Shown here piece by piece: positions 34,055 through 42,759 of a stretch of DNA of 64,000 nt. The DNA lies in contig OZ245048.1 of NCBI GenBank assembly GCA_965224435.1, positions 2,108,001 through 2,172,000 on the forward strand. The letters are read 5' to 3'. Within the stretch, counting starts at the first letter, position 1, and the number at the start of each line of letters is the position of its first letter. Position numbers and translations under genes: made by a program. The notes beneath the pieces are model-generated. The model was not told the DNA's origin. It saw nothing but the letters and a program-made list of their open reading frames with translations, and made no database searches. Source of the stretch: JAJRQY01 sp965224435. GTDB lineage: Bacteria > Actinomycetota > Acidimicrobiia > Acidimicrobiales > SZUA-35.

Positions 34055-34777
34055 TCAAAGCCCAGGTACATACCGAGCGTCCGGGGTCCGTGTCCTGGAC
34101 TTGATCATGCCCCGCACTAGCGCCCGATCTCGTGCTCGGTTTCGGCGACGCCGGTAGATGAGAATTGCGAGCACCGCGACCGAAATCCCAAAGAGTGGGT
34201 CGAAGAGAATCCAGACACCCTTAATCAGGAGCCAATGAAGCGAAGGGCCTCGATCCTGTGCGGGTCCGAGTGCGGAGTCGAGTCGAGCGCGGAGTTCCGC
34301 CGGTGTTACTTCCCCTGGATCTACTGGGCCCAGAGTGTCCTCATTTTGGCTCAGCTGGACATCCCCGTGGACCCAATAATTGGCCGAACCGCCATAACTG
34401 ACGAGGTAGCTCGTCTCGCCAACCAAAGGTGCAGACTCTGGTGTCCAGCAGCCGTTTGAGCCCGACGGTCCCTTGCGGTTCTTGAGGGTCTTGACCGAAG
34501 GTCCGTTTGCAGGGCCCCACGATCGCACGGCGACAGCCAAGGCCGTTCCTCTAGCGCCCCGGCTCCCGTTCATGACGGTGCGATACTCGGTGACCGAGTG
34601 CACTGTGATTGGCTCACGGGACGACGAGTCATCCTCAACCTCTTCAGCGATGACGATGAAACCCCGCATCGAGACCAGCAGTTCTGACCCAGGAAAGCAA
34701 CCCGCTGCTGGTGTGGCCAATGTACTAATCGAAAGTAGAACGAAGGCGAGCGCTGCGATGGAGCGTAGAAGACGCAT
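34055..34777 (-). CDS. secreted, C-terminally membrane-anchored protein of unknown function
   Basis: 240 aa. Signal peptide at the N-terminus (LLRSIAALAFVLLSISTLAT, then AAGC), an extracytoplasmic middle part with two cysteines besides the one near the cleavage site, and one membrane helix near the C-terminus (WILFDPLFGISVAVLAILIY) followed by an Arg-rich cytosolic tail (RRRRNRARDRALVRG). ATG 34777 is chosen because it places the signal peptide at the start. No family recognised. Convergent with the PAS/GGDEF gene. Confidence 0.7.
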   Translation of the reverse strand: MRLLRSIAALAFVLLSISTLATPAAGCFPGSELLVSMRGFIVIAEEVEDDSSSREPITVHSVTEYRTVMNGSRGARGTALAVAVRSWGPANGPSVKTLKNRKGPSGSNGCWTPESAPLVGETSYLVSYGGSANYWVHGDVQLSQNEDTLGPVDPGEVTPAELRARLDSALGPAQDRGPSLHWLLIKGVWILFDPLFGISVAVLAILIYRRRRNRARDRALVRGMIKSRTRTPDARYVPGL

Positions 34778-34887
34778 GACAAGTACGTCGGCCGATCGGC
34801 GGGAGTCCTGAGCACGCACCCAGGTGGCGACAGCCCGTCGGTCCAGCAATCAATGCTTCCTGCCGGCCCGACTCGAAGTGGTAATAC

Positions 34888-35997
34888 CTAGTCGGTGTCC
34901 AAGACGTTGGGGCCCAGCACGTGGGAAAGGCCACGCGCTGCCGTTGCCCGGTGTTGTCCGTCCAGTTCGTTGATCCGTTGTACCAGGCTGATCAGGCGGG
35001 CGAACGAGCGATTGTCAAACAGCAGCGACACGCGGGGTAGCTCAACATGATCGCCATCGCGTAGCTCGGTCTGGCTGACATCGACCGGCTCGATCTCGCC
35101 GCCACGAAGAATGTCGGCGTACTCCTCATTGAGGGTCTGCAGTGCGGACTCGCTCAGCGCTCGGTTCAGGCGAATGATGAGGCGTTTGCCCACAAATCGC
35201 ATGGAGTGATAGCAGGAGTAGAACTCACAAAGATACTCAGCGGCCGCCGCCGGGTCACTGGTGTGGAAGTACAAGTCCTGGTCGGCTTCATTCACCAGGC
35301 CAGCATCAATGAGTTCTCGTTCGACAAACGTCGACCAACCTTTCCAGTAGCCCGATTCTGGATGGTCCATCAACACAATCGGTGCAGGAGCACTCTTGCC
35401 AGTCTGTAAAAGAGTCAGAAGCTCGAAGCTTTCATCCATGGTGCCGAAGCCACCGGGAAAGAGGGCGAAGGCGTCGGTCTCCTTCATGAAGAAAAGCTTG
35501 CGGGTGAAGAAGTAGCGGAAAACCGCCAACTTCTCGTCTCCCTCAATAATGTCTGCTGCCTTGGTCTCGAAGGGCAAGATGATGCTGACACCGAAGCTGT
35601 TCTCGATCCCGGCCCCCTCGATGGCAGCCGTCATGATGCCGGGGCCAGCTCCGCTAATGATCATCCAGTCCAACTCCGCCATATGACGACTGAAGGCGAC
35701 GGCCAAGTCATAGTCCGGGGCGCCAGCTCGGGTTCGGGCTGAGCCAAAGACGGTGACCTTGGCCCGATCCTGGTGTTGGGAGAAGACCTTGTAGGCATTC
35801 AGCAACTCAGCCATCGTCTGGCTGGCAATCTTCAGCTCCAACCGGTCGACATTGGCTTCGTCCATCTGGAGCGCCGTAACCACCATCTTGCGGATCAGAT
35901 CATCGTTCTTGTCGTCGCCAACCGAAGACACAAGCTCGGTGATCAGACGATCGATAGGGCCCTCGCCATAGGTGGTCGCAGCTCTCGGGGAGTTCAT
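34888..35997 (-). CDS. LOG family nucleotide-binding protein
   Basis: Rossmann-fold protein of the LOG/TIGR00730-like group; relatives are cytokinin-riboside phosphoribohydrolases or PpnN-type nucleosidases. 369 aa, longer than a minimal LOG. Seen: KVTVFGSARTRAG, IISGAGPGIMTAAIEGA and the catalytic PGGFGTMDESFELLTLLQTG. The C-terminal 120 residues are an extension. Its ATG overlaps the fbiC stop, so it is the third gene of a coupled set with the HxlR regulator and fbiC. Substrate unknown. Confidence 0.88.
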   Translation of the reverse strand: MNSPRAATTYGEGPIDRLITELVSSVGDDKNDDLIRKMVVTALQMDEANVDRLELKIASQTMAELLNAYKVFSQHQDRAKVTVFGSARTRAGAPDYDLAVAFSRHMAELDWMIISGAGPGIMTAAIEGAGIENSFGVSIILPFETKAADIIEGDEKLAVFRYFFTRKLFFMKETDAFALFPGGFGTMDESFELLTLLQTGKSAPAPIVLMDHPESGYWKGWSTFVERELIDAGLVNEADQDLYFHTSDPAAAAEYLCEFYSCYHSMRFVGKRLIIRLNRALSESALQTLNEEYADILRGGEIEPVDVSQTELRDGDHVELPRVSLLFDNRSFARLISLVQRINELDGQHRATAARGLSHVLGPNVLDTD

Positions 35998-38420
35998 TTC
36001 GAAGACAGTAGCGCTCCGGGCCTGCCGTAGAGTGTCGTGCGCTGCACCAGGGGGCGACCGAGCGGCTCAACAATGCCTTCGAAATCATCAGCGGTCATTC
36101 CCTGACCGTGGGCGGCGCCCGCGGCGCGAGAGATGTTCTCATCCATCAGGGTTCCGCCAAGGTCGTTGCAGCCAGCTTGGAGAAGCTGGCGCACACTGTC
36201 CACGCCGATCTTCACCCAACCTGATTGGATATTGTCAATCGTTCCACGATAGGCGATTCGAGCAATAGCGTGGATCAACAGGTTCTCTCGGAATGTTGGA
36301 CCACGACGAGACATCTTTCGGAGATACAGGGGCGACGCCATGTGCACGAAGGGCAAGCCAACAAACTCGGTGAACCCACCGGTCTCCAGTTGCAGGTCCC
36401 TGGTGGTGAGGAAGTGATTGACCCAATGCTCGGGTTGTTCGATGGAGCCAAACATCATGGTGATGTTGGAGGCCAAGCCCACCTCATGAGCAGTCCGGTG
36501 CACATGCAGCCACTCGTCCGTTGTTATCTTGTCCGGACACAGGATGTGCCGTACGTCGTCATCAAGGATCTCCGCTGCAGTTCCTGGCAATGAGCGAAGT
36601 CCCGCATCCATGGCACGACGCAGATAGTCAGCCAGTGGCTCATCCAGGCGACGAGAGCCTTCCAACACCTCCAGGGCGGTGAAGCCGTGGATATGGATGT
36701 CGGGGGCAACGTCCTTGACGGCTTGGGCGACATCGATGTAGTAGTTGCCGTCGAAGTCGGGGTGAATGCCGCCTTGCAGACAGACCTCGGTTGCTCCCAG
36801 CCCAACGGCCTCGATTACTCGCTCCTGCATCTGTTCCAAGCTGAGCAGATAAGGCTTACCTCGCAGGTTCAGGCTGAGTGGACCTTTGGAGAAGCCACAG
36901 AATCGGCACTTGTAGGTACAGACATTGGTGTAGTTGATATTGCGATTGTTGACATAGGTGACGTCGTCGCCAACAGCTTGCTGGCGCAACTCATCGGCGA
37001 GACGAGCAACGGCAGTGACCTCAGAACCTCGGGCGGAGAACAAAGTCATCAGCTCATCGGAACTCGTGCCTTGGCCAGATCGAATTCCATCGATCATCTC
37101 TGCCACAGGACCCGTGGTCGCTACGGGACCATCAATCAAGTTTGGGGGAGTAGCTGGTGCACCGGAATACCACTGGGTCGAGCGGTCGCCGATGAGGATG
37201 ACGTCGGCTCCATCATCACCTTGGGAGACAAACTCGGCCTTCTCAGGGAAGACGGCTCCTGGGTCATCACGGGCCAGCATTTCTGAGTCGGCGCGGTCAA
37301 GTACCGGGAAGATCAGGTCATCATCCAACCAGCCCCGCTTGCAATGCAGCGCCGCTTCGTCGGGCAAGGCGCTGGCTGCGTACTCGGGATAGATGGTGAG
37401 CCGTGGAGCCAGCATGAAACCCTTCGCCTCGCTGATGTCCTTGAGACGATCAAGATCAGGCCAAGGCCGTTCGGGATTGACATGGTCAGCGGTGACTGGC
37501 GAGACTCCGCCCCAGTCGTCGATCCCCGCATCAAGCAGCACACCGAAGTCATCACTCAGGTTGGGTGGTGCTTGTAGATGAACCTCCCCTGGCAGGATGA
37601 GTCGAGCGAGGGCAATGGCCCGCAAGTACTCATCCCGAGGGCATGGCTCATGTTTCCACATGGCCGTGCCCTCCTTCGGCATGAAGTTCTGGACAATGAC
37701 TTCTTGCACATGTCCATGCAGTCGGTGGCTGTCGGCAATGGCAACCAGGGCGTCGATCCGGTCCTTCTCCGATTCACCGATGCCGACCAGAATGCCGGTG
37801 GTGAACGGAATCTGTAGGCGACCGGCATGGTCAAGGGAGGCCAGCCGTCTTGCAGGTTCCTTGTCTGGAGCGCCACGGTGACAGTCCAAATCGTCCCGCA
37901 GGGACTCAATCATCATTCCTTGACTCGGGGCCACCGAGCGCAGGACAGCAAGCTCGTCTTCGTGCAGGGCGCCAGCATTGGCGTGGGGGAGAAGACCAGT
38001 CTCGGTGAGCACAAGCTTCGCCATGGCCACCAAATAATCGACCGTGCTGGCATAGCCACGTTCGGCCAACCACTCTGCGGCCGCGGGATAGCGAAGTTCG
38101 GGTCGCTCGCCCAGGGTGAAAAGAGCCTCATGACAACCAGCACGAGCACCGCGTTTGGCGATGCGCAGGACTTCATGCGGTTCGAGGAATGGTGCATCGA
38201 GTCGAGCTGGCGGTTGGGCGAAGGTGCAATAGCCGCACTTGTCCTGGCACAACATGGTGAGTGGGATGAACACCTTGGGGGAGAAGGTCACCCGGTTGCC
38301 GAACTGTTGATCACGTTTGATGCTGGCTGCAGCTAGGAGGTCTTCGGTTTGCCAGTGGCTCAGTGCGTAGGGATCGAGCTGTCCGTCGGTCATTGCTGGT
38401 GAGGGAACGTCGATGGTCAT
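35994..38420 (-). CDS. fbiC: FbiC, fused CofG/CofH 7,8-didemethyl-8-hydroxy-5-deazariboflavin synthase
   Basis: Makes the deazaflavin chromophore (FO) of coenzyme F420 from tyrosine and a ribityl-diaminouracil. 808 aa, two radical SAM halves. CofG half: MLCQDKCGYCTFAQ with Cys58, Cys62, Cys65. CofH half: NVCTYKCRFCGFSKG with Cys501, Cys505, Cys508, followed by GATEVCLQGGIHPDFDG. This fused form is the actinobacterial arrangement. ATG overlaps the stop of the HxlR gene and the stop overlaps the LOG gene start. No other F420 gene is present here. Confidence 0.96.
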   Translation of the reverse strand: MTIDVPSPAMTDGQLDPYALSHWQTEDLLAAASIKRDQQFGNRVTFSPKVFIPLTMLCQDKCGYCTFAQPPARLDAPFLEPHEVLRIAKRGARAGCHEALFTLGERPELRYPAAAEWLAERGYASTVDYLVAMAKLVLTETGLLPHANAGALHEDELAVLRSVAPSQGMMIESLRDDLDCHRGAPDKEPARRLASLDHAGRLQIPFTTGILVGIGESEKDRIDALVAIADSHRLHGHVQEVIVQNFMPKEGTAMWKHEPCPRDEYLRAIALARLILPGEVHLQAPPNLSDDFGVLLDAGIDDWGGVSPVTADHVNPERPWPDLDRLKDISEAKGFMLAPRLTIYPEYAASALPDEAALHCKRGWLDDDLIFPVLDRADSEMLARDDPGAVFPEKAEFVSQGDDGADVILIGDRSTQWYSGAPATPPNLIDGPVATTGPVAEMIDGIRSGQGTSSDELMTLFSARGSEVTAVARLADELRQQAVGDDVTYVNNRNINYTNVCTYKCRFCGFSKGPLSLNLRGKPYLLSLEQMQERVIEAVGLGATEVCLQGGIHPDFDGNYYIDVAQAVKDVAPDIHIHGFTALEVLEGSRRLDEPLADYLRRAMDAGLRSLPGTAAEILDDDVRHILCPDKITTDEWLHVHRTAHEVGLASNITMMFGSIEQPEHWVNHFLTTRDLQLETGGFTEFVGLPFVHMASPLYLRKMSRRGPTFRENLLIHAIARIAYRGTIDNIQSGWVKIGVDSVRQLLQAGCNDLGGTLMDENISRAAGAAHGQGMTADDFEGIVEPLGRPLVQRTTLYGRPGALLSSK

Positions 38421-38899
38421 GAGAGGTCCTTGGAGGTGGCCGAGATCAGTTCAGGGCCAGGTTGACTACGGATCTGGTGGGGAAGAACCTCTGCCTGGCA
38501 AACCGGGCATTCCAATCGTTGGATGACCGGGGTACCGCACGCTTCGTGAACCAACACTGTTGGTGGCTGGCCGTCGGTATACCAACGGTCGCCCCAACCC
38601 ATGAGGGCAACGAGGGCAGGCGAAAGGTCGGCCCCCTTCGCCGTCAGGCGGTACTCGTACCGGGTCGGCTTGTCCTGATAGGGAACCTTTTCCAATACGT
38701 CGTGCTCAACCAGCTTGCTCAACCGGTCAGACAAGATATTGCGGGCAATGTCGAGGTCGGATTGCATCTCCCCGAACCTACGCACACCTCGGAACACATT
38801 CCGAAGAATGAGGAGAGTCCATCGATCGCTGATGACGGCCAGTGTCGCCTGAATCGAGCATCCGTCTGTTTCGCTATGTGGTGGGGCTAGAGCAACCAT
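38417..38899 (-). CDS. HxlR family transcriptional regulator
   Basis: 160-aa winged-helix regulator, promoter-proximal gene of the fbiC operon. Seen: TDGCSIQATLAVISDRWTLL (Cys14 at the usual HxlR position), RRFGEMQSDLDIARNILSDR and PYQDKPTRYEYRLTAKGADL. C-terminal extra segment EACGTPVIQRLECPVCQAEV has three cysteines that could bind zinc. ATG 38899 is chosen over an upstream reading from 39100, which would run into galK and has no family match; a -10 stands 7 nt before it. Probably controls its own operon. Confidence 0.9.
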   Translation of the reverse strand: MVALAPPHSETDGCSIQATLAVISDRWTLLILRNVFRGVRRFGEMQSDLDIARNILSDRLSKLVEHDVLEKVPYQDKPTRYEYRLTAKGADLSPALVALMGWGDRWYTDGQPPTVLVHEACGTPVIQRLECPVCQAEVLPHQIRSQPGPELISATSKDLS

Positions 38900-38906
38900 G
38901 AGAGCA

Positions 38907-38936
38907 AAGCTAGACCACCTAGGTTTCGATTTGCAA
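38907..38936 (-). promoter_or_regulatory. promoter TTGCAA-18-TAGCTT of the HxlR-fbiC-LOG operon
   Basis: -35 TTGCAA at 38931-38936 and -10 TAGCTT at 38907-38912 on the minus strand, 18-bp spacer, and 7 nt from the -10 to the ATG, so the mRNA is probably leaderless. Confidence 0.6.
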
Positions 38937-38947
38937 CTTATGAGTTG
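38934..38947. promoter_or_regulatory. candidate HxlR operator (imperfect palindrome)
   Basis: CAACTTATGAGTTG: 5-bp perfect arms CAACT and AGTTG around TATG. It overlaps the -35 of the operon promoter, the expected place for an autorepressor site. It lies just upstream of the galK stop side, not within a coding region. Confidence 0.5.
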
Positions 38948-38954
38948 TGATTTA

Positions 38955-40202
38955 CTACTGACTGACCGGAGACTGTCCGACGGATCGGGCTGGCTCCCTG
39001 GCGGAGGTCTCGTTGATCTCGCTCTCCAGTTGGGGAACCCGATCGAGACTTGCTCCGGCCTGCGGATCGCAGAACCAGATCTCGGCCTCGTGCCTGACAT
39101 CTGTGGTCAGGTCCAAGTGGTCGTAGTTGGCTAGGACGTGGGAGCGAAACTGCTCCACCAGTTCTGTTTCCACAAGCGCAACCGCGCATCCGGCAAAGCC
39201 TCCGCCAGTCATTCGGGCTCCGAGGCAGCCAGGCGCCACACGGGCTGCTTCCACGATCTGGTCCAGCGCTGGAGACGACACCTCAAACTGGTCCCGAAGG
39301 CTGTCGTGGCTCTGATTCATCAGCGACCCGAGCAAGGAAGCATCACTTCCCTCCATGGCTTGAACCGCTGAGAGGGTTCGCTCGTTCTCGGTGATGACGT
39401 GAGCTGCCCGCTGGTAACCAACTAGGTCGTCGGGAGCCAAGCGAGAGAGATCGTTCATTGTGGCATCTCGTAGCGAATCGAAGCCGAGTTCGGTAGCGGT
39501 TCGCTCACAAGTCGCTCGCCGCTCCGCATAAGCGACGTCCACCAGGCGTCGGCGCGTCCCGGTGTCCATGACTGCGACGGTCACGTTTGCGGGTAGGGGC
39601 GTTGCGGTCAGAGTCAGCTTCCGGCAGTCAAGCAGTCCTGCGTGACCGTCGATAGCACCGGCGGAAATGAACTGGTCCATGATGCCCGTCGGGATGCCAA
39701 CGAAGTCTGTTTCTGCTTTCTGTCCAAGCTCAGCGACACGCAGAGGAGACCACTGGATACCGTTCAGATGGAGCACAACCTTGGCCACGGCCACCTCGAT
39801 CGCGGCGGAAGATGAAAGGCTCGCGCCGGCAGGAATGTCACTGGCCACCTTGCCTCGCCAACCGCCAGCGGGAATGCCTTGGGCTTCGAGCAGCCAGAGA
39901 ACACCGGCAATCGGGAGGGCCCAGTCGGCCAACTCGTGATTGGGCATGTCGGTTCGAATCGAAGCCGACCCGAAGCCTTCCGAGTGAATCTCCACCCGGT
40001 GGGAGTCCGACGAAGCACTGACGGCAATCACCGTGTCGAATGGCAATGCCATGGGCAAACAGAAACCGTCGTTGTAGTCGGTGTGCTCGCCAATCAGGTT
40101 TACTCGACCCGGAGCCCGCATGGCGAACGTTGGCTCGCCCCAGCACTCTCGGTGAGCCTGAACTGCCCGTTGGTTCGCCGTCTTGATGGCATCAGTGATC
40201 AC
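38955..40202 (-). CDS. galK: galactokinase
   Basis: Phosphorylates galactose at C1 in the Leloir pathway; GHMP kinase family. Seen: APGRVNLIGEHTDYNDGF (substrate loop), the ATP loop DIPAGASLSSSAAIEVA, and the third motif GARMTGGGFAGCAVALV. GTG 40202 gives a normal length before the signature and has TACGCT 6 nt upstream; an in-frame GTG at 40274, 2 nt after the previous stop, would add 24 residues. Low-complexity tail of about 30 residues. No galT or galE nearby. Confidence 0.92.
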   Translation of the reverse strand: MITDAIKTANQRAVQAHRECWGEPTFAMRAPGRVNLIGEHTDYNDGFCLPMALPFDTVIAVSASSDSHRVEIHSEGFGSASIRTDMPNHELADWALPIAGVLWLLEAQGIPAGGWRGKVASDIPAGASLSSSAAIEVAVAKVVLHLNGIQWSPLRVAELGQKAETDFVGIPTGIMDQFISAGAIDGHAGLLDCRKLTLTATPLPANVTVAVMDTGTRRRLVDVAYAERRATCERTATELGFDSLRDATMNDLSRLAPDDLVGYQRAAHVITENERTLSAVQAMEGSDASLLGSLMNQSHDSLRDQFEVSSPALDQIVEAARVAPGCLGARMTGGGFAGCAVALVETELVEQFRSHVLANYDHLDLTTDVRHEAEIWFCDPQAGASLDRVPQLESEINETSAREPARSVGQSPVSQ

Positions 40203-40208
40203 CGGGCA

Positions 40209-40214
40209 AGCGTA
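40209..40214 (-). promoter_or_regulatory. candidate leaderless -10 of galK
   Basis: TACGCT on the minus strand, 6 nt before GTG 40202. It lies inside the longer possible reading frame, so it also bears on the choice of start. Confidence 0.3.
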
Positions 40215-40276
40215 ATCGCTAGGCGACACCCGCCCATGGGTGTACTTGCTCGCAGGCTTGCCCAAATGACTCACTA

Positions 40277-41041
40277 CTAGCCGAGATCGTGAGTGCTGAT
40301 CCGGTAGTGATATTGGTGGGCCTCGGTCATGCCAAGGCGTTGGTAGAGGGAGATAGCACCGTCATTGTCGGGGGCGACCTGTAGCCAGACGCGCGAGGCG
40401 CCAGCATCAATACCGCGTCGAACTAGCTCGTTGATCACGAAGCTGGCCACGCCTTGTCGTCTCGCGGCTGGCACGGTGACCATGGCAAACAATCCCAACC
40501 ACTCTCCGTCAAGGGTGGACATGGCCGCACCCAGTGGAGCGCCTTCGGTGTCAGAAACCACCACACACTGTTGGGGAAGATCAGTCTCGGTGATTTCAGC
40601 CATGCGCTCAGGATCATTGACCAGGTCGGCGAAGACGGGTGGAGGCTCTGACCAACATTGGGTTGGCCTTGGCTTGAGTCGGTACGGGTCCGATTCGGCG
40701 CGAAGGGCGTCAATCGAACCGACCATGACAATGGCACCAGCCTTGTGTGAGTATTCGCGCTTGTTCAGATCTTCGTCAAGGTCCTCGGATACAGGCTGAA
40801 AGACCTGAAAGATCGGCACCAATCCCTGATCTCGGTACCAAACCTCAGTTCGATCGAGGGCTTCACCGACTGGAACACCTGGGTCGCCCAAGGCCCAAAC
40901 ACTGTTGGCCCGGCCGGTAGACCCGCGACTCGCACGAAGCACCCATCCACCGATCGAATGACGGCGTGACCCCGGCATGGAGCGGTCGCTCAGCACTTCC
41001 AACTGGTCACGCTCGTCCTGGCCTGCCTCAAAACTGGTCAC
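40277..41041 (-). CDS. GNAT family N-acetyltransferase
   Basis: 254 aa from GTG 41041. The N-terminal half (GGWVLRASRGSTGRANSVWA, PVGEALDRTEVWYRDQGLVP) matches the actinobacterial two-lobed GNATs resembling Mycobacterium Rv0428c; the C-terminal half is a standard GNAT with the acetyl-CoA loop PAARRQGVASFVINEL and the ISLYQRLGM end. Substrate unknown. Start uncertain: GTG 41056 is nearly as good, and longer readings to 41188 overlap the divergent promoter. galK follows closely. Confidence 0.83.
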   Translation of the reverse strand: MTSFEAGQDERDQLEVLSDRSMPGSRRHSIGGWVLRASRGSTGRANSVWALGDPGVPVGEALDRTEVWYRDQGLVPIFQVFQPVSEDLDEDLNKREYSHKAGAIVMVGSIDALRAESDPYRLKPRPTQCWSEPPPVFADLVNDPERMAEITETDLPQQCVVVSDTEGAPLGAAMSTLDGEWLGLFAMVTVPAARRQGVASFVINELVRRGIDAGASRVWLQVAPDNDGAISLYQRLGMTEAHQYHYRISTHDLG

Positions 41042-41106
41042 ACCACACCTTCGCACGACATAGCGGTCCAGTCGAGCACCCTCATCGCTGTTTCGCCGAG
41101 CTGGGC

Positions 41107-41112
41107 TATGTT
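41107..41112 (+). promoter_or_regulatory. candidate leaderless -10 of the small membrane protein gene
   Basis: TATGTT, 8 nt before ATG 41121. Confidence 0.45.
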
Positions 41113-41120
41113 TGCGGACG

Positions 41121-41348
41121 ATGAACTGGTTGCGGCGGGTACAAATTCTAGTGGGTGCCCTGACGGGAGCCCTAACAGGTCTCGCCATTAGCCTCGGATT
41201 GATTGTTGTGTTGGGTGCTCTGATGTCCGCCGGGTCAGGCCTGGTAGGCCTCTTCTACCCACTTGCCCTGATCCTTGGGGTCTCTGGAGGATGGCTCGGA
41301 GTCAAGCTGACGACAGCGGTCACGAACGACAGTGAAGTTCTTACATGA
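41121..41348 (+). CDS. small two-helix membrane protein
   Basis: 75 aa with two hydrophobic helices (about 9-36 and 43-60; GALTGLAISLGLIVVLGALM and YPLALILGVSGGWLGV) and a Thr-rich tail. No family recognised. ATG 41121 is preferred over TTG 41112 because of the -10 spacing. Its stop overlaps the start of the TIGR01777 gene, so the two are translationally coupled. Confidence 0.65.
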   Translation: MNWLRRVQILVGALTGALTGLAISLGLIVVLGALMSAGSGLVGLFYPLALILGVSGGWLGVKLTTAVTNDSEVLT

Positions 41349-42244
41349 AGGTTGCGATTACTGGTTCGTCGGGGTTTCTTGGAACTGAGCTGTGTCGATC
41401 GTTGGGCGCAGACGGCCTTGAAGTGATTCGTATCCAGCGAGGACCGGCCAGTCCCGTTCGCTGGGATCCAGAAGTCGGCCTGATCGACTCAGCCTCGCTG
41501 GAGGGGGTCGACATCGTCATCCATCTTGCCGGTGAGGCCATCGCCAACCGACGGTGGACCAAGAAGCAGAAGGAGAAGATTCTTTCCAGCCGAGTCAAGG
41601 GGACAGCACTGCTTTCCCAAACGATCGCGCGACTGGACCGGCAACCGAAGGCTCTGCTGAGTGCGTCCGGCATCGGCTTCTATGGCAACCGTCCGAACGA
41701 GGTTCTCACGGAGGCCTCCGATGCCGGCCAGGGATTTCTTGTTGAAGTCTGTAGAGCTTGGGAACAAGGAACGGTCCCGGCCGAAGAGGCAGGGATTCGT
41801 GTCTGCCATCTTCGGACCAGCCTGGTGCTTGGAGCAGGTGGCGGGCTACTGGCAAAGCTGCTGCCTCTCTATCGGCTCGGCCTGGGTGGACGCCTTGGCC
41901 ACGGACGCCAGATGATGAGCTGGATCAGCCTCGAAGACCAGATTGCGGCCATCCGGTGGCTCATGAACTCCACACTTGACGGACCCATCAATATGACCTC
42001 ACCCAATCCGGTGGACAATCGACGCTTCACTCGCTCGCTTGCTAAGTCACTAGGTAAGCCCGCATTCCTGGCCGTTCCCCGTTCCGCTGCGCGTCTCGCT
42101 ATTGGCAATGGGGCGACCGACGAACTTGTGTTCAGTGACGCAAATGTCCTCCCTCAGGTGTTGTTGGATGACGGCTATTCATTCACCCATCCGCAGGTTG
42201 AGGACGCATTCACAGCCATCGCCGACAGTCTGAAGGACAGCTAA
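41345..42244 (+). CDS. TIGR01777 family SDR/epimerase-like protein
   Basis: 299-aa NAD(P)-binding extended SDR relative (SDR39U1/YfcH group). Seen: VAITGSSGFLGTELCRSL, VIHLAGEAIANRRW, LLSASGIGFYGNR in the catalytic Ser/Tyr region, and the C-terminal DUF1731 stretch PAFLAVPRSAARLAIGNGAT. Biochemical role not known for the family. Convergent with the lipoprotein gene. Confidence 0.92.
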   Translation: MKVAITGSSGFLGTELCRSLGADGLEVIRIQRGPASPVRWDPEVGLIDSASLEGVDIVIHLAGEAIANRRWTKKQKEKILSSRVKGTALLSQTIARLDRQPKALLSASGIGFYGNRPNEVLTEASDAGQGFLVEVCRAWEQGTVPAEEAGIRVCHLRTSLVLGAGGGLLAKLLPLYRLGLGGRLGHGRQMMSWISLEDQIAAIRWLMNSTLDGPINMTSPNPVDNRRFTRSLAKSLGKPAFLAVPRSAARLAIGNGATDELVFSDANVLPQVLLDDGYSFTHPQVEDAFTAIADSLKDS

Positions 42245-42255
42245 GTCACTGGATG

Positions 42256-42759
42256 TTAGGGCTCGATGCTCCGCTTACCGCTGGTGCCGATCATGTTCCC
42301 ATCAGCATCAAAGGACATCACGATCCAACGCACCCCGGCGCCAGCCCTAGGTCCACCGATCTCCGTGTCGGTCTGGACCCCACCGATCACCACCTCGGTG
42401 CCTGGTCCGGACCAGGACCACCATGGGGCACCTTCAGCGTCATAGACCACCACGGTGTAGGAATCGCTACCCTCAACTGGTGACCATGCCAGCATGGGGC
42501 GAGGGCCACCACCAAGCTTGTCGGTGAGTTGTTCGATCTCGACCCCATTGGCCATGGGAAGCCCGGGTTCGTCTGGGATGTCGACCTCGGTAGTTGTGGT
42601 CGTTTCTTCGGCCCCATCAGAGGCGTTCTCGGCCGTTGAGTCAGCTGATTGAGAAGACTCGTCTGGGTCTGTCGTAGCCGCACCATCGCTGCTTCCGGAG
42701 CATGCCGTAGCGCCCATGGCGAAGCTCAGACAGAGCGGAAGGATCAGTCTCTTCAGCAT
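42256..42759 (-). CDS. putative lipoprotein
   Basis: 167 aa. N-terminal signal LKRLILPLCLSFAMGATACS with lipobox Cys20, then a Ser/Thr/Asp/Glu-rich linker (residues 21-60) typical of surface lipoproteins, and a fibronectin-like or beta-rich domain (LAWSPVEGSDSYTVVVYDAE and GAGVRWIVMSFDADG). No named family. Its ATG shares one base with the stop of the upstream secreted protein gene, so they form one unit. Confidence 0.72.
   Translation of the reverse strand: MLKRLILPLCLSFAMGATACSGSSDGAATTDPDESSQSADSTAENASDGAEETTTTTEVDIPDEPGLPMANGVEIEQLTDKLGGGPRPMLAWSPVEGSDSYTVVVYDAEGAPWWSWSGPGTEVVIGGVQTDTEIGGPRAGAGVRWIVMSFDADGNMIGTSGKRSIEP

Noticed and set aside
36687..37286. 199-codon frame antisense to fbiC
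   Set aside because: It lies wholly within the well-identified fbiC gene and has no family features; the same holds for the long antisense frames at 19351-19830, 28653-29102 and 46450-47025.
38900..39100. Longer HxlR reading frame starting at 39100
   Set aside because: The extra 67 residues cover the galK 3' end and the operon promoter and look non-coding; ATG 38899 has a -10 at the right distance.
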